DNA from: Bacteroidales bacterium
GTDB lineage: Bacteria; Bacteroidota; Bacteroidia; Bacteroidales; ML635J-15
Length of the DNA stretch: 6,673 nucleotides
Reading direction: 5' to 3'
NCBI GenBank assembly: GCA_017997855.1
Contig: JAGOEF010000090.1
Coordinates: 1 to 6,673 of the forward strand
This document shows positions 1 through 6,673 of the stretch, one piece after another (the stretch's first letter is position 1; every line of letters begins with the position of its first letter). The position numbers were made by a program, and so were the translations under genes. Below the pieces are notes generated by a model, which did no database searches, was not told the DNA's origin, and saw only the letters and a program-made list of their open reading frames with translations.

Positions 1-3000
1 CACTGTCGGACAATCCGCCATCAACTTCGATGACTATTTCGTATTGGTTGCTTGCCGACCATTCTCTGACGTATTCAATTTTGCGTATTGTTTCAGGTAC
101 AAACGATTGTCCGCCCCTTCCGATAGGTACCCCCATGATTAAGAGATGGTGCAGATCAGATTGTTTCATTTTTTCGAGCAGTGCACCCGTATATACTTTT
201 TCGTTGATTGTTAGCACTACTCCGGGAATGCAATCTTTCTGGCGAATGGTTTCAACCCCGTATTTCCACGAGTAGGTGTTGTCGTAAGCCTCGGGGTGCA
301 GATAAATTAACGATTGTTTAATTGCAGCCAGCCGCGACACATACGATTTTCCATTGCCGGCAAATGGTTTTTTTACCATGAGATGTAGGTGTGTCGTTAT
401 GTGCGGAAAATACTTTTGTAAATACGTTAGTTTTTCAAACCCGTCGAGGCTGCGCGAAATATATTCTCCATCGCCGATGTCGATATGGAAATGGGTAATT
501 CCTGTCGTAATAAGCCGCTTTACAAGTCCTGAACTGAACACCCCGAAAGGTACTTCAATCATTGATGCCAGATATGTTGCTTTTTTCTGATTGTTTTTTT
601 TGCGATGTCTGAGTTTTTCCATCGCGTTCATAATCAGTGTAAAGTCATCGTCGGGCAGATAATAGTGAGATTGGCGGAACCATTGCTGTTCGCTTTCTTC
701 CATACGGAATCCGACACCCGCATCCAGCATGAGTTTGAGTTCGGCCCATAAACTTTCGGCTACTGCGGCTTTGGCTTTATTGGCTATTTCGGGCTGAATT
801 CCGGGTAAGGATTTTTTAAGATCCGATTGCGAAGTGCCCAATGATTTGCGAACGGGTTGAGGCAGTCCGTTAACCAGTGCAAACATAAACTTGCCGGCAA
901 AGTTGACGCGGATACAACCATGTAGCACCAGTTCACCCACAGAATCGTACGGAGTAAAGGATGTACCATGGAGTACATTCCCCAGTACTCCAAAGGGAGT
1001 GCATGCATTTTTGATTTTTTCGGATAATTCCGGGTCGAGCCGGTTATGCAGCCGGTGATGCAAAGTTCCCAACCAGGGGCCGAGCAGGTATTGCTTCCCG
1101 TGTTTTTCAGAATTAAGTTGTTGTGTAATGCTTTTAATAATATCGGTATACTGCGAAACGGCAAGCATGTGGGCTAGATTTTCGAAATATTTCTCATCAC
1201 CGAGGTATATTTCTATGTCGCCGTCGAAAATCGGAATTTCGGTAAAAATTCGATTCAATTGTTCGCCGAAACGTTCCGAAACAGGTTTTAATGATTTGTT
1301 GAACAGTGCAGTCAGATCGATGCAATACGATTTTATCCAATGATTTCTTGCTGCTTCTTTCAGGAAATCGTGACCGTTGCTGTTTACTTCAGCTTGTATC
1401 ATGGCATGGTCAACCCCTAAGCTCCATAGGGGTATACGCTGGTGCGGATGCTGCTGCAGGAACCGGATAAGTTGCTTTCTGATTGATTGGGCCATGGCTT
1501 CGGCACCCGAAACCTGCAGGTAGCCCGGCGATTCTTTGGTGCCCAGGGCATTCAGGCTGGCCTGAAGTCCAAAAGCCGCTGAATTATCCGAAAAATATTC
1601 AAAATAGGCCGATACATCAAGACCGCTGATCCCGAGGTCGTACAGGCTGAGGAACGGGATTGCCTGTCTGCCTGAAACCGAGAGGGCAAAATAAAGTTCC
1701 TCGAGTGTAGCCGGTAACGAATCGATATATGATCGTGCGGTCACATCAGGTGCAATTTCGATATCCGGGCCCGAGTTGCGTATTGCAATGGTTAAAATTT
1801 TCTTGGCAGTAGTCGAAAGTTGTGGGTAAATCTTGCCAAGTTGCAGAAAATCAGTGTTTACGGTGAAAAATAGTTCGCGATCTTTGCACACACACCCGCT
1901 ATGTTTCAGTAACTCAAAATCCACTGGGTTAGGATATTCCATGTGAATCAGCGAAAATTTACCATACGCTTTGCAAAACCGATCGAAATTATCAATCAGC
2001 GCTTTTCCGGAAATGTTGCACGCAAAAATATATCGGTTAATATGTTGTGTGGCAAAGCCCGACAGGGACAGAAATCGGGATAGAAAAGAGGCTTCTTCCC
2101 GGGTTTCGGGTCGTAAAACGGCAAACGACGAATGGGTTAAAAATTCGGGAAGGTATTGCATAGCTGCCGGACTGTGCTGATAATATTGCCTGTTGCAGTT
2201 TTTCAGGTCATGTAAAAATCCGGGTATCAGCAGGCGGTTGGGACCCAGTATATAATGCCGGCTTTTGTAAACACGGGTCAAATCATATTCTTCCACCTGA
2301 GAACCCGATAGTGTGGCATCGGGAGCACAGGTAACCTGCCATATTTTTCGGGTAGATTGGTTTTGAAAAACCAGAATCAGGTTTTTGTCGGTACCCGAAA
2401 CCAGCCAAAGCCCATCCCCGTCAGTTATGCCATATACATAACTGAAATGATTGCTATCGTGGGTATAGGTGTTCAAAAAATCAGCATGCATTTGGTTTTT
2501 CGACAGAATAATGCTGAGGTTTTCTTCAAAACCGGCATCGCGGTACTGCGGATGTATTCCCCAAACCTGAACGAAACGGTTATGATAGTCAACAATCAAT
2601 CCGAGTATCGGTACCTTAGGCTCATGCTGTGAAGACGGGGTTGTGTCCTGCTTAAAAAGTGTCAATACTTTTTCATACCCGATACGTTGTTGATTTTCGA
2701 AATTCTCATTCACGAAAATGTGTTCAAACCATGCCGTGTTGAGCACAAAATAATGCCTGAAAGAACTACGGTCAACAAAGTTGAAATAGTCTGTAGTGCG
2801 GTCTGCGTCGCGGTAGCTGCCTACGCGGGCAATTTTTCGACGGAGTAATTCTGCCGGGCTTGCCACCAGTAAATAGTTCAGATCGAAAAACCTGCGCAGT
2901 TTCGGATGATGGGTATAATGGCCTTCAACAATAATCACCATTCGGGGTAGCAGGTCAACTTCGGCATTACCCGTGCAGCGTCCGGCATCGTCGCGGTTAT

Positions 3001-3346
3001 ACAACCCATTCAATTCGATATGCTCCGAACTGAAATTCCTGAACCTGTAAGCCTCGACCTTTTTCAGAAAATCAGCAGCCAGATCGAGGTTCATGTGTTC
3101 ATCAGCCTCATATTCGAAAGCAGTTTGGCGGTTCAGGTATTTGTCGAGTTGCTCAAGCCTGCTTTCACGGGGCAGCAATGTCCAGTCGAGGCGGTACACG
3201 AAAACAGGAATATGTTTTGCGACCAGTGCCGCAGTCAACGCATCGGCAAGGGTGGTTTTTCCAGAGGCAGTAGGTCCGTCGATGCCAATAATACAAAAGT
3301 TGCCATTGAACCGAATCGACGATTGAATATATTTTAGCAGGTTCAT
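1..3346 (-). CDS. Multidomain sugar-phosphate enzyme: P-loop kinase + class II aldolase + ribulose-phosphate 3-epimerase (3' end off window)
   Basis: One uninterrupted frame runs from ATG (3346-3344) to the window edge, 1115 codons with no stop. Residues ~15-217 resemble uridine kinase/phosphoribulokinase P-loop kinases: Walker A GPTASGKT (24-31), Asp54 where uridine kinases have the DDFY acid, VEGHY (140-144), then an Arg-rich RRKIARV lid-like helix (169-175). Residues ~243-555 are unassigned. Residues ~556-850 follow the class II fructose/tagatose-bisphosphate aldolase pattern: AIPFLSLYDL (562-571), LGVDH with Asp646/His647, CIDLT, GTLH with His763, VLHG with His793, then IRVN. Residues ~926 onward match ribulose-phosphate 3-epimerase: HIDIGDG (His954, Asp956), HLHLMV (His988), GRGGQSF, IEVDGG (Asp1109). 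About 30-40 epimerase residues are probably missing beyond the window. No signal peptide or membrane segment is seen, so it is likely cytoplasmic. It lies 15 bases behind the membrane-protein gene, probably in the same operon. The start has no clear Shine-Dalgarno, but no in-frame ATG lies between it and the upstream stop. Domain families are confident; substrates and overall reaction are unknown. Confidence -1.
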   Translation of the reverse strand, partial: MNLLKYIQSSIRFNGNFCIIGIDGPTASGKTTLADALTAALVAKHIPVFVYRLDWTLLPRESRLEQLDKYLNRQTAFEYEADEHMNLDLAADFLKKVEAYRFRNFSSEHIELNGLYNRDDAGRCTGNAEVDLLPRMVIIVEGHYTHHPKLRRFFDLNYLLVASPAELLRRKIARVGSYRDADRTTDYFNFVDRSSFRHYFVLNTAWFEHIFVNENFENQQRIGYEKVLTLFKQDTTPSSQHEPKVPILGLIVDYHNRFVQVWGIHPQYRDAGFEENLSIILSKNQMHADFLNTYTHDSNHFSYVYGITDGDGLWLVSGTDKNLILVFQNQSTRKIWQVTCAPDATLSGSQVEEYDLTRVYKSRHYILGPNRLLIPGFLHDLKNCNRQYYQHSPAAMQYLPEFLTHSSFAVLRPETREEASFLSRFLSLSGFATQHINRYIFACNISGKALIDNFDRFCKAYGKFSLIHMEYPNPVDFELLKHSGCVCKDRELFFTVNTDFLQLGKIYPQLSTTAKKILTIAIRNSGPDIEIAPDVTARSYIDSLPATLEELYFALSVSGRQAIPFLSLYDLGISGLDVSAYFEYFSDNSAAFGLQASLNALGTKESPGYLQVSGAEAMAQSIRKQLIRFLQQHPHQRIPLWSLGVDHAMIQAEVNSNGHDFLKEAARNHWIKSYCIDLTALFNKSLKPVSERFGEQLNRIFTEIPIFDGDIEIYLGDEKYFENLAHMLAVSQYTDIIKSITQQLNSEKHGKQYLLGPWLGTLHHRLHNRLDPELSEKIKNACTPFGVLGNVLHGTSFTPYDSVGELVLHGCIRVNFAGKFMFALVNGLPQPVRKSLGTSQSDLKKSLPGIQPEIANKAKAAVAESLWAELKLMLDAGVGFRMEESEQQWFRQSHYYLPDDDFTLIMNAMEKLRHRKKNNQKKATYLASMIEVPFGVFSSGLVKRLITTGITHFHIDIGDGEYISRSLDGFEKLTYLQKYFPHITTHLHLMVKKPFAGNGKSYVSRLAAIKQSLIYLHPEAYDNTYSWKYGVETIRQKDCIPGVVLTINEKVYTGALLEKMKQSDLHHLLIMGVPIGRGGQSFVPETIRKIEYVREWSASNQYEIVIEVDGGLSDS

Positions 3347-3361
3347 GGCAAAATGGATTTG

Positions 3362-5836
3362 TTAAAAAAGTCCGACAAGCCGAACCGGTTTATTGTGATG
3401 TTGTGTAATGCCATTTTCGTTAACAAAAATAATTTCTTTCAGGGTATAATAGTCATCTAGCCTGAAAATAATAAATCGGTCGTTTGGAACAGGGGTATTA
3501 ACAGGGGTTGCTATTATTGTATCGTTGTTTAAAGTAATACATTGGACTATAATCGAATGATATACAGCCTCGTTTGCTTCAGTGATAATTTCGATGGTTT
3601 GCCATTTTTTATAATCATTATTCTCAGATTCAATTAAAAAGTGTCCGTCTTTGTTTGTATTAATATCTGTAATTCTATCAATCCCGTTGCGTATGCATTC
3701 TGTTTGAACTGGATAACCATAGTAGGGTATATAGAAGCCTTTAGGATACTTGGTGATAATTGAGTTGTATTGTCGCCAAATCGACTGGGATGGTTTAATA
3801 AACAACACAGGGTTTGCTGCTTTCAGCTGTTGCATGTTGCTAAAATGTCTCTCGACCCTGCCTCCAATTATTATAAGCAATAATAATGATAACCCAAGGG
3901 TTCTCATTATTCCATTAAACTTTTTAGTGATGAGAAACAGAAAGTAAGCCAACAAAGCTATAAATGGAATGAATCCCAGAATGAGATAGCGTTGATACGG
4001 GACAATATATCCCGAATTTATCAGCTCTATAAACGACATTTCTCTGATAACTTGATTGTTGAAAATCAGGAAATTATCAGCCACTACTTTTACAAATAAT
4101 ATGGCACTTGAAACCGAAAGAAAACTCCCAAACAACAAAATAAGTGCAGAGAGCTCTTTGAATTTAATTAACCTGTAGAGCAAATAGCCGTTTATACCCG
4201 CAATAAATATGAACGATACTGAATTTAGAACAATTTGCAGAATGCCACTTTTTGTTTCCGTCAAAAAAATGCTAACGGGAATTCGTATGAAAATATAAAA
4301 CCCATATGTAATTGATCTGATCCACGAAATTCCATTCTCACTGAATTCGCTGATATAGTTTGTTCCCGGTGAATTAAATGTGGCGGATTGACCGCCAATT
4401 ACTGGTTCTTCATTGTAGAGAATCATCTGAATCCCAATGCAAATAAGCATAATTACCGATGCTATTAGGTATCGCTTGTTGTGCATTGCTACTCCGATGA
4501 TAAATAGAAATACGAAAGCAGGAATAAAAATGAAAAAAATTGGTTTCGAAAGAATCAAGCACACAAATGCAATAACAAAGGCGGCATAACCATTCCATGA
4601 CATTTTATCGATGCAAAATAGAAGCAACCACAATAAAACAGCAGCAAAAAATAATCCATCGTAGATGAACCACAATTCAGGAATTGCTATTTTAAATATG
4701 CCGACAGCTAGGCTAATACCAAACCTAAGTGTATCGTTTTCAATAATATTTCTAAATATTTTAAGGTTAAATGATGCAAACATAAATGAACTCAATAGTA
4801 GCGATGTAATCTGCAGCGATTCGGGTAGGTAATTACGAAAACCAAGAATGTTTGCTGTAAACCATGGAATTATGCCCTGAATTAAAGACAAATACCCGGA
4901 ACTGGGTGTAAATAGACTTTCGAAAATAGATTGATAATTAAATAATTTGATGTAAAACTTAACATCTTCTTTGAAACCAATTCCATAAAGGTAAATCTGC
5001 GGAAAAAAAACGAATGCATTTACTACGACAATTGTTAATATCGATAGCCAGAAGAGGCGGTTAAGCTTCAATTTATTTGAAAAGAAAAAACAAAAAATAA
5101 CTGGAAACAGAATGACTGCAACAACCAACATGAATTGAAGATGGGAAAGGTTTAAAAATTGCAGGACATTAGAATCAGCAATTCCGTACAAAATTCCAGG
5201 AATCAGCGAAAGCAAAATGGGTATGAAAAATCGTAAATAGTTGCTCCTAATAAAATAATATATTCCGGTAAGGATTATACCAGTTCGTGATATTATCAAT
5301 TTACGTTTCTTAATAATTTTACGCAACAAAATTAAAGAAAGAAAAGCCAGCATGCTGATGCCAATGATTTTTAAACCGGCAAATAGTATGTCAATTATCC
5401 TCGGATATAACATATCACTAAAATTGACGTTTTTGATGTCCTTTAATTTGTTAGCCAGTGAATATTTGGGGTAATACGTTGGCATTATCATATACATATC
5501 ATAACCTTGAACAGCTAGGGCTTTTGAGTCAAGAACAATTGCTTCGTTGCGATATACGAGGCTAATTTTAATTTTGCTTGTGTCGCCGCTGATGAAAATG
5601 TTTCGGCCATAGCGATTGTTTAGGTTATAGCAGGAACCTGATGTGTGCTTGTTTAGGTTTAAACTACCTCCCAAGGGTGACTCTGCGCTTACATTTACTA
5701 CTTCGGAAGAATCAATAATAACTAAAATCTCCGGCGAAATATTGACCCGGTTAAGGTAAAGCAAGATCAATCCGGTAATAAACAATAACCTGATAAAGCC
5801 TAACAACAACGTGCTTTTTAACGGACCCATAATCAT
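3362..5836 (-). CDS. Multi-pass membrane protein, probable GT-C-type glycosyltransferase
   Basis: About 824 residues with roughly 14-16 hydrophobic segments between residues ~12 and ~660. Segment 1 (~12-29) is followed by a polar loop of about 115 residues (~31-145), probably outside the membrane. The remaining segments are closely spaced, and a soluble tail of about 160 residues follows, also probably extracytoplasmic. After an early helix the chain reads GIGFKEDVKFY (~287-296) and then an aromatic GYLSLIQGIIPWF stretch. An acidic pair in a first large loop followed by such a segment is typical of GT-C enzymes, which use polyprenyl-phosphate sugars or transfer sugars outside the cytoplasmic membrane. 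I cannot name a specific family, and a polymerase- or flippase-like protein is possible. Start: the frame opens with TTG (5839), ATG (5836) and ATG (5830); I chose the first ATG. No good Shine-Dalgarno is visible. It is probably the first gene of an operon with the downstream fusion enzyme. Its sequence is visibly more A/T-rich than that gene. Confidence -1.
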   Translation of the reverse strand: MIMGPLKSTLLLGFIRLLFITGLILLYLNRVNISPEILVIIDSSEVVNVSAESPLGGSLNLNKHTSGSCYNLNNRYGRNIFISGDTSKIKISLVYRNEAIVLDSKALAVQGYDMYMIMPTYYPKYSLANKLKDIKNVNFSDMLYPRIIDILFAGLKIIGISMLAFLSLILLRKIIKKRKLIISRTGIILTGIYYFIRSNYLRFFIPILLSLIPGILYGIADSNVLQFLNLSHLQFMLVVAVILFPVIFCFFFSNKLKLNRLFWLSILTIVVVNAFVFFPQIYLYGIGFKEDVKFYIKLFNYQSIFESLFTPSSGYLSLIQGIIPWFTANILGFRNYLPESLQITSLLLSSFMFASFNLKIFRNIIENDTLRFGISLAVGIFKIAIPELWFIYDGLFFAAVLLWLLLFCIDKMSWNGYAAFVIAFVCLILSKPIFFIFIPAFVFLFIIGVAMHNKRYLIASVIMLICIGIQMILYNEEPVIGGQSATFNSPGTNYISEFSENGISWIRSITYGFYIFIRIPVSIFLTETKSGILQIVLNSVSFIFIAGINGYLLYRLIKFKELSALILLFGSFLSVSSAILFVKVVADNFLIFNNQVIREMSFIELINSGYIVPYQRYLILGFIPFIALLAYFLFLITKKFNGIMRTLGLSLLLLIIIGGRVERHFSNMQQLKAANPVLFIKPSQSIWRQYNSIITKYPKGFYIPYYGYPVQTECIRNGIDRITDINTNKDGHFLIESENNDYKKWQTIEIITEANEAVYHSIIVQCITLNNDTIIATPVNTPVPNDRFIIFRLDDYYTLKEIIFVNENGITQHHNKPVRLVGLF

Positions 5837-5849
5837 CAATCAATTTATA

Positions 5850-5857
5850 CAAATCTA
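5850..5857 (-). promoter_or_regulatory. Possible Bacteroidota -7 element (TAGATTTG) for the minus-strand operon
   Basis: On the minus strand the bases read TAGATTTG, an exact match to the Bacteroidota primary-sigma -7 consensus TAnnTTTG. It lies 13 bases upstream of the chosen ATG at 5836, so the leader would be very short. No TTTG is seen at the usual -33 spacing. A short A/T-rich motif in an A/T-rich gap can arise by chance, so this is tentative. Confidence -1.
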
Positions 5858-5881
5858 CAACGAAATATTCTAATATTTCTC

Positions 5882-5889
5882 TATTTTTG
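5882..5889 (+). promoter_or_regulatory. Possible Bacteroidota -7 element (TATTTTTG) for the radical SAM gene
   Basis: The plus strand reads TATTTTTG, matching TAnnTTTG. Transcription starting a few bases downstream would give a leader of about 30 bases before the radical SAM ATG at 5927. No clear -33 TTTG is present about 19-21 bases upstream. It sits back-to-back with the minus-strand element at 5850-5857, which fits a compact divergent promoter region, but each match is weak on its own. Confidence -1.
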
Positions 5890-5903
5890 AAGGATAGGAC
5901 ACA

Positions 5904-5930
5904 ATGAAAAATAGCCTGATAAAAATATGA
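5904..5930 (+). CDS. Possible 8-codon leader mini-ORF overlapping the radical SAM start
   Basis: ATG at 5904 opens a frame reading MKNSLIKI and stops at TGA 5928-5930. That stop overlaps the ATG of the radical SAM gene (5927-5929) as ATGA, an arrangement common in translational coupling. A purine-rich AAGGA at 5890-5894 lies nine bases upstream, a good Shine-Dalgarno position for this mini-ORF but too far from 5927. If the -7 element at 5882-5889 is the promoter, transcription would begin at or just after AAGGA and the site might be lost. Such a short frame can easily be chance. No function is proposed beyond possible coupling. Confidence -1.
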   Translation: MKNSLIKI

Positions 5931-6673
5931 CAGTTTCGCAAAAATTGGTTGTACTGGTTCAGCCAAGTCACGATACATGGGACAGGTTGTTTGTACGTAT
6001 CCCTGAGTCATTATTGGCAATTGCAGCATTACCTGTAAAGAATGGATACAAGGTAGTAATTATCGACCAGCGAATTAACTCAAACTGGAAGAAGGAGTTG
6101 GCTGCTTGGGTAATGCAAAAACCTATCTGTGTGGGAATTACTACACTTACCGGACCATCAATTTCACATGCCCTTGATGCTGCTGAAATTGTAAAAAGCA
6201 TTGACGCTGATTGCAAAGTAGTTTTTGGAGGAGTTCATGTTACTTTACTCCCGGAACAAAGTCTTTTACATCCTTGTATTGATATTGTGCTTAAGGGTGA
6301 AGGCGATTATGTTTTTGACACATTGCTGAAGGCGCTTGAAAACAAAACAGATTTACATGTTGTCGAGGGTATTTATTTTAAAGAAAATGGGCAAATTGTT
6401 TCTACACCCAATGGTAGCCTAATTACCAATATGGGTGATTTGCCTGATTATCCCTACCATCTGATTGATATGTCGAAATATTCGGCGATGGATATAGAAA
6501 ATGGTAAATCAGTGTCGTTTCAAACCTCAAGAGGTTGTCCGTTTTCTTGCAATTTTTGTGGAAACCCCCAATTGAATCAAAATACATGGAGGGCAATGCC
6601 AATCGCGAAGATTGTTTCGAAAATTGAAATACTGCAATCTGTTTACGGCTTTAATAATTTCTTATTTCTCGAC
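5927..6673 (+). CDS. B12-binding-domain radical SAM protein (N-terminal 249 residues, 3' end off window)
   Basis: The frame opens at ATG 5927 and runs to the window edge without a stop. An in-frame TAG at 5912-5914 rules out a longer start. Residues ~5-140 form a Rossmann-like cobalamin-binding domain as found in BchE-type radical SAM enzymes: KLVVLVQPS at the start, GITTLTG (70-76), VVFGGVHVTLLPE (98-110) and the typical VLKGEGDYVF (121-130). I see no DxHxxG motif, as is usual in this class. The radical SAM core follows, with SRGCPFSCNFCGN giving the CxxxCxxC iron-sulfur cluster cysteines Cys204, Cys208 and Cys211, and a first core strand ending FLFLD at the window edge. Members carry out methylations, cyclisations and other radical chemistry on lipids, cofactors and natural products; the substrate here cannot be read from the sequence. 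It diverges from the minus-strand glycosyltransferase-like/sugar-phosphate operon, so a shared pathway is possible but unproven. Confidence -1.
   Translation, partial: MTVSQKLVVLVQPSHDTWDRLFVRIPESLLAIAALPVKNGYKVVIIDQRINSNWKKELAAWVMQKPICVGITTLTGPSISHALDAAEIVKSIDADCKVVFGGVHVTLLPEQSLLHPCIDIVLKGEGDYVFDTLLKALENKTDLHVVEGIYFKENGQIVSTPNGSLITNMGDLPDYPYHLIDMSKYSAMDIENGKSVSFQTSRGCPFSCNFCGNPQLNQNTWRAMPIAKIVSKIEILQSVYGFNNFLFLD

Noticed and set aside
970..991. Perfect 7-base inverted repeat (GGAGTAC / GTACTCC) with an 8-base loop
   Set aside because: It falls inside the conserved aldolase coding sequence before VLHG and has no U-tract or gene boundary, so it is most likely chance.
784..1164. A 126-codon open frame on the minus strand inside the fusion gene
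   Set aside because: It lies in another frame of the aldolase coding region; the main frame there carries the VLHG, GTLH and IRVN motifs, so this is a shadow.
1414..1432. Inverted repeat CCCCTA / TAGGGG with a 7-base loop
   Set aside because: It is within the coding sequence just before the LGVDH motif, short, and not at any gene end, so not a credible terminator or operator.
2357..2632. Open plus-strand frames of 70-105 codons at 2357-2632 and 3020-3337
   Set aside because: They are antisense to the fusion gene, show no recognisable domain or ribosome site, and are explained by its codon pattern.
5837..5839. TTG as the start of the membrane protein gene
   Set aside because: An ATG follows immediately in frame at 5836 and another at 5830; TTG is less likely and adds only one residue.
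5751..6216. Minus-strand frames across the divergent gap and the radical SAM gene (5751-6029 and 5968-6216)
   Set aside because: They overlap the membrane-protein start and run antisense to the B12-binding domain, whose frame has clear family motifs; they are shadows.

Overview
The window looks like a piece of a Bacteroidota (Bacteroidetes-type) genome. The signs are two TAnnTTTG -7 elements in the only intergenic gap, no Shine-Dalgarno sequence in front of the two minus-strand genes, and an A/T-rich gap between genes of moderate G+C. This assignment is an inference; there is no rRNA or other taxonomic marker here. I recognise no tRNA, rRNA, CRISPR array, insertion sequence or attachment site.

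Layout. The minus strand carries a two-gene unit read from about 5836 down to 1. The first gene (3362-5836) encodes an approximately 824-residue multi-spanning membrane protein with the general build of a GT-C glycosyltransferase. After only 15 bases comes a very large soluble protein (3346 to 1, at least 1115 residues, running off the window). It is a fusion of a uridine-kinase-like P-loop kinase, a region of about 310 residues that I cannot assign, a class II ketose-bisphosphate-aldolase-like domain, and a ribulose-phosphate 3-epimerase-like domain. Key catalytic or metal-binding residues are visible in all three recognised domains. On the plus strand, divergent from this unit, the first 249 codons of a B12-binding-domain radical SAM protein (5927-6673) run off the right edge. 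The 90-base divergent gap contains one TAnnTTTG element on each strand and a possible 8-codon mini-ORF that overlaps the radical SAM start as ATGA.

How they may work together (inference). A kinase, an aldolase and an epimerase on one chain form a plausible sugar-phosphate assembly or interconversion enzyme. Its tight linkage to a GT-C-like membrane protein, next to a cobalamin-type radical SAM enzyme, suggests a cluster that makes or modifies an unusual surface glycan, glycolipid or lipid. The kinase-aldolase-epimerase polyprotein is the most noteworthy object in the window. No non-coding stretch exceeds 300 bases.
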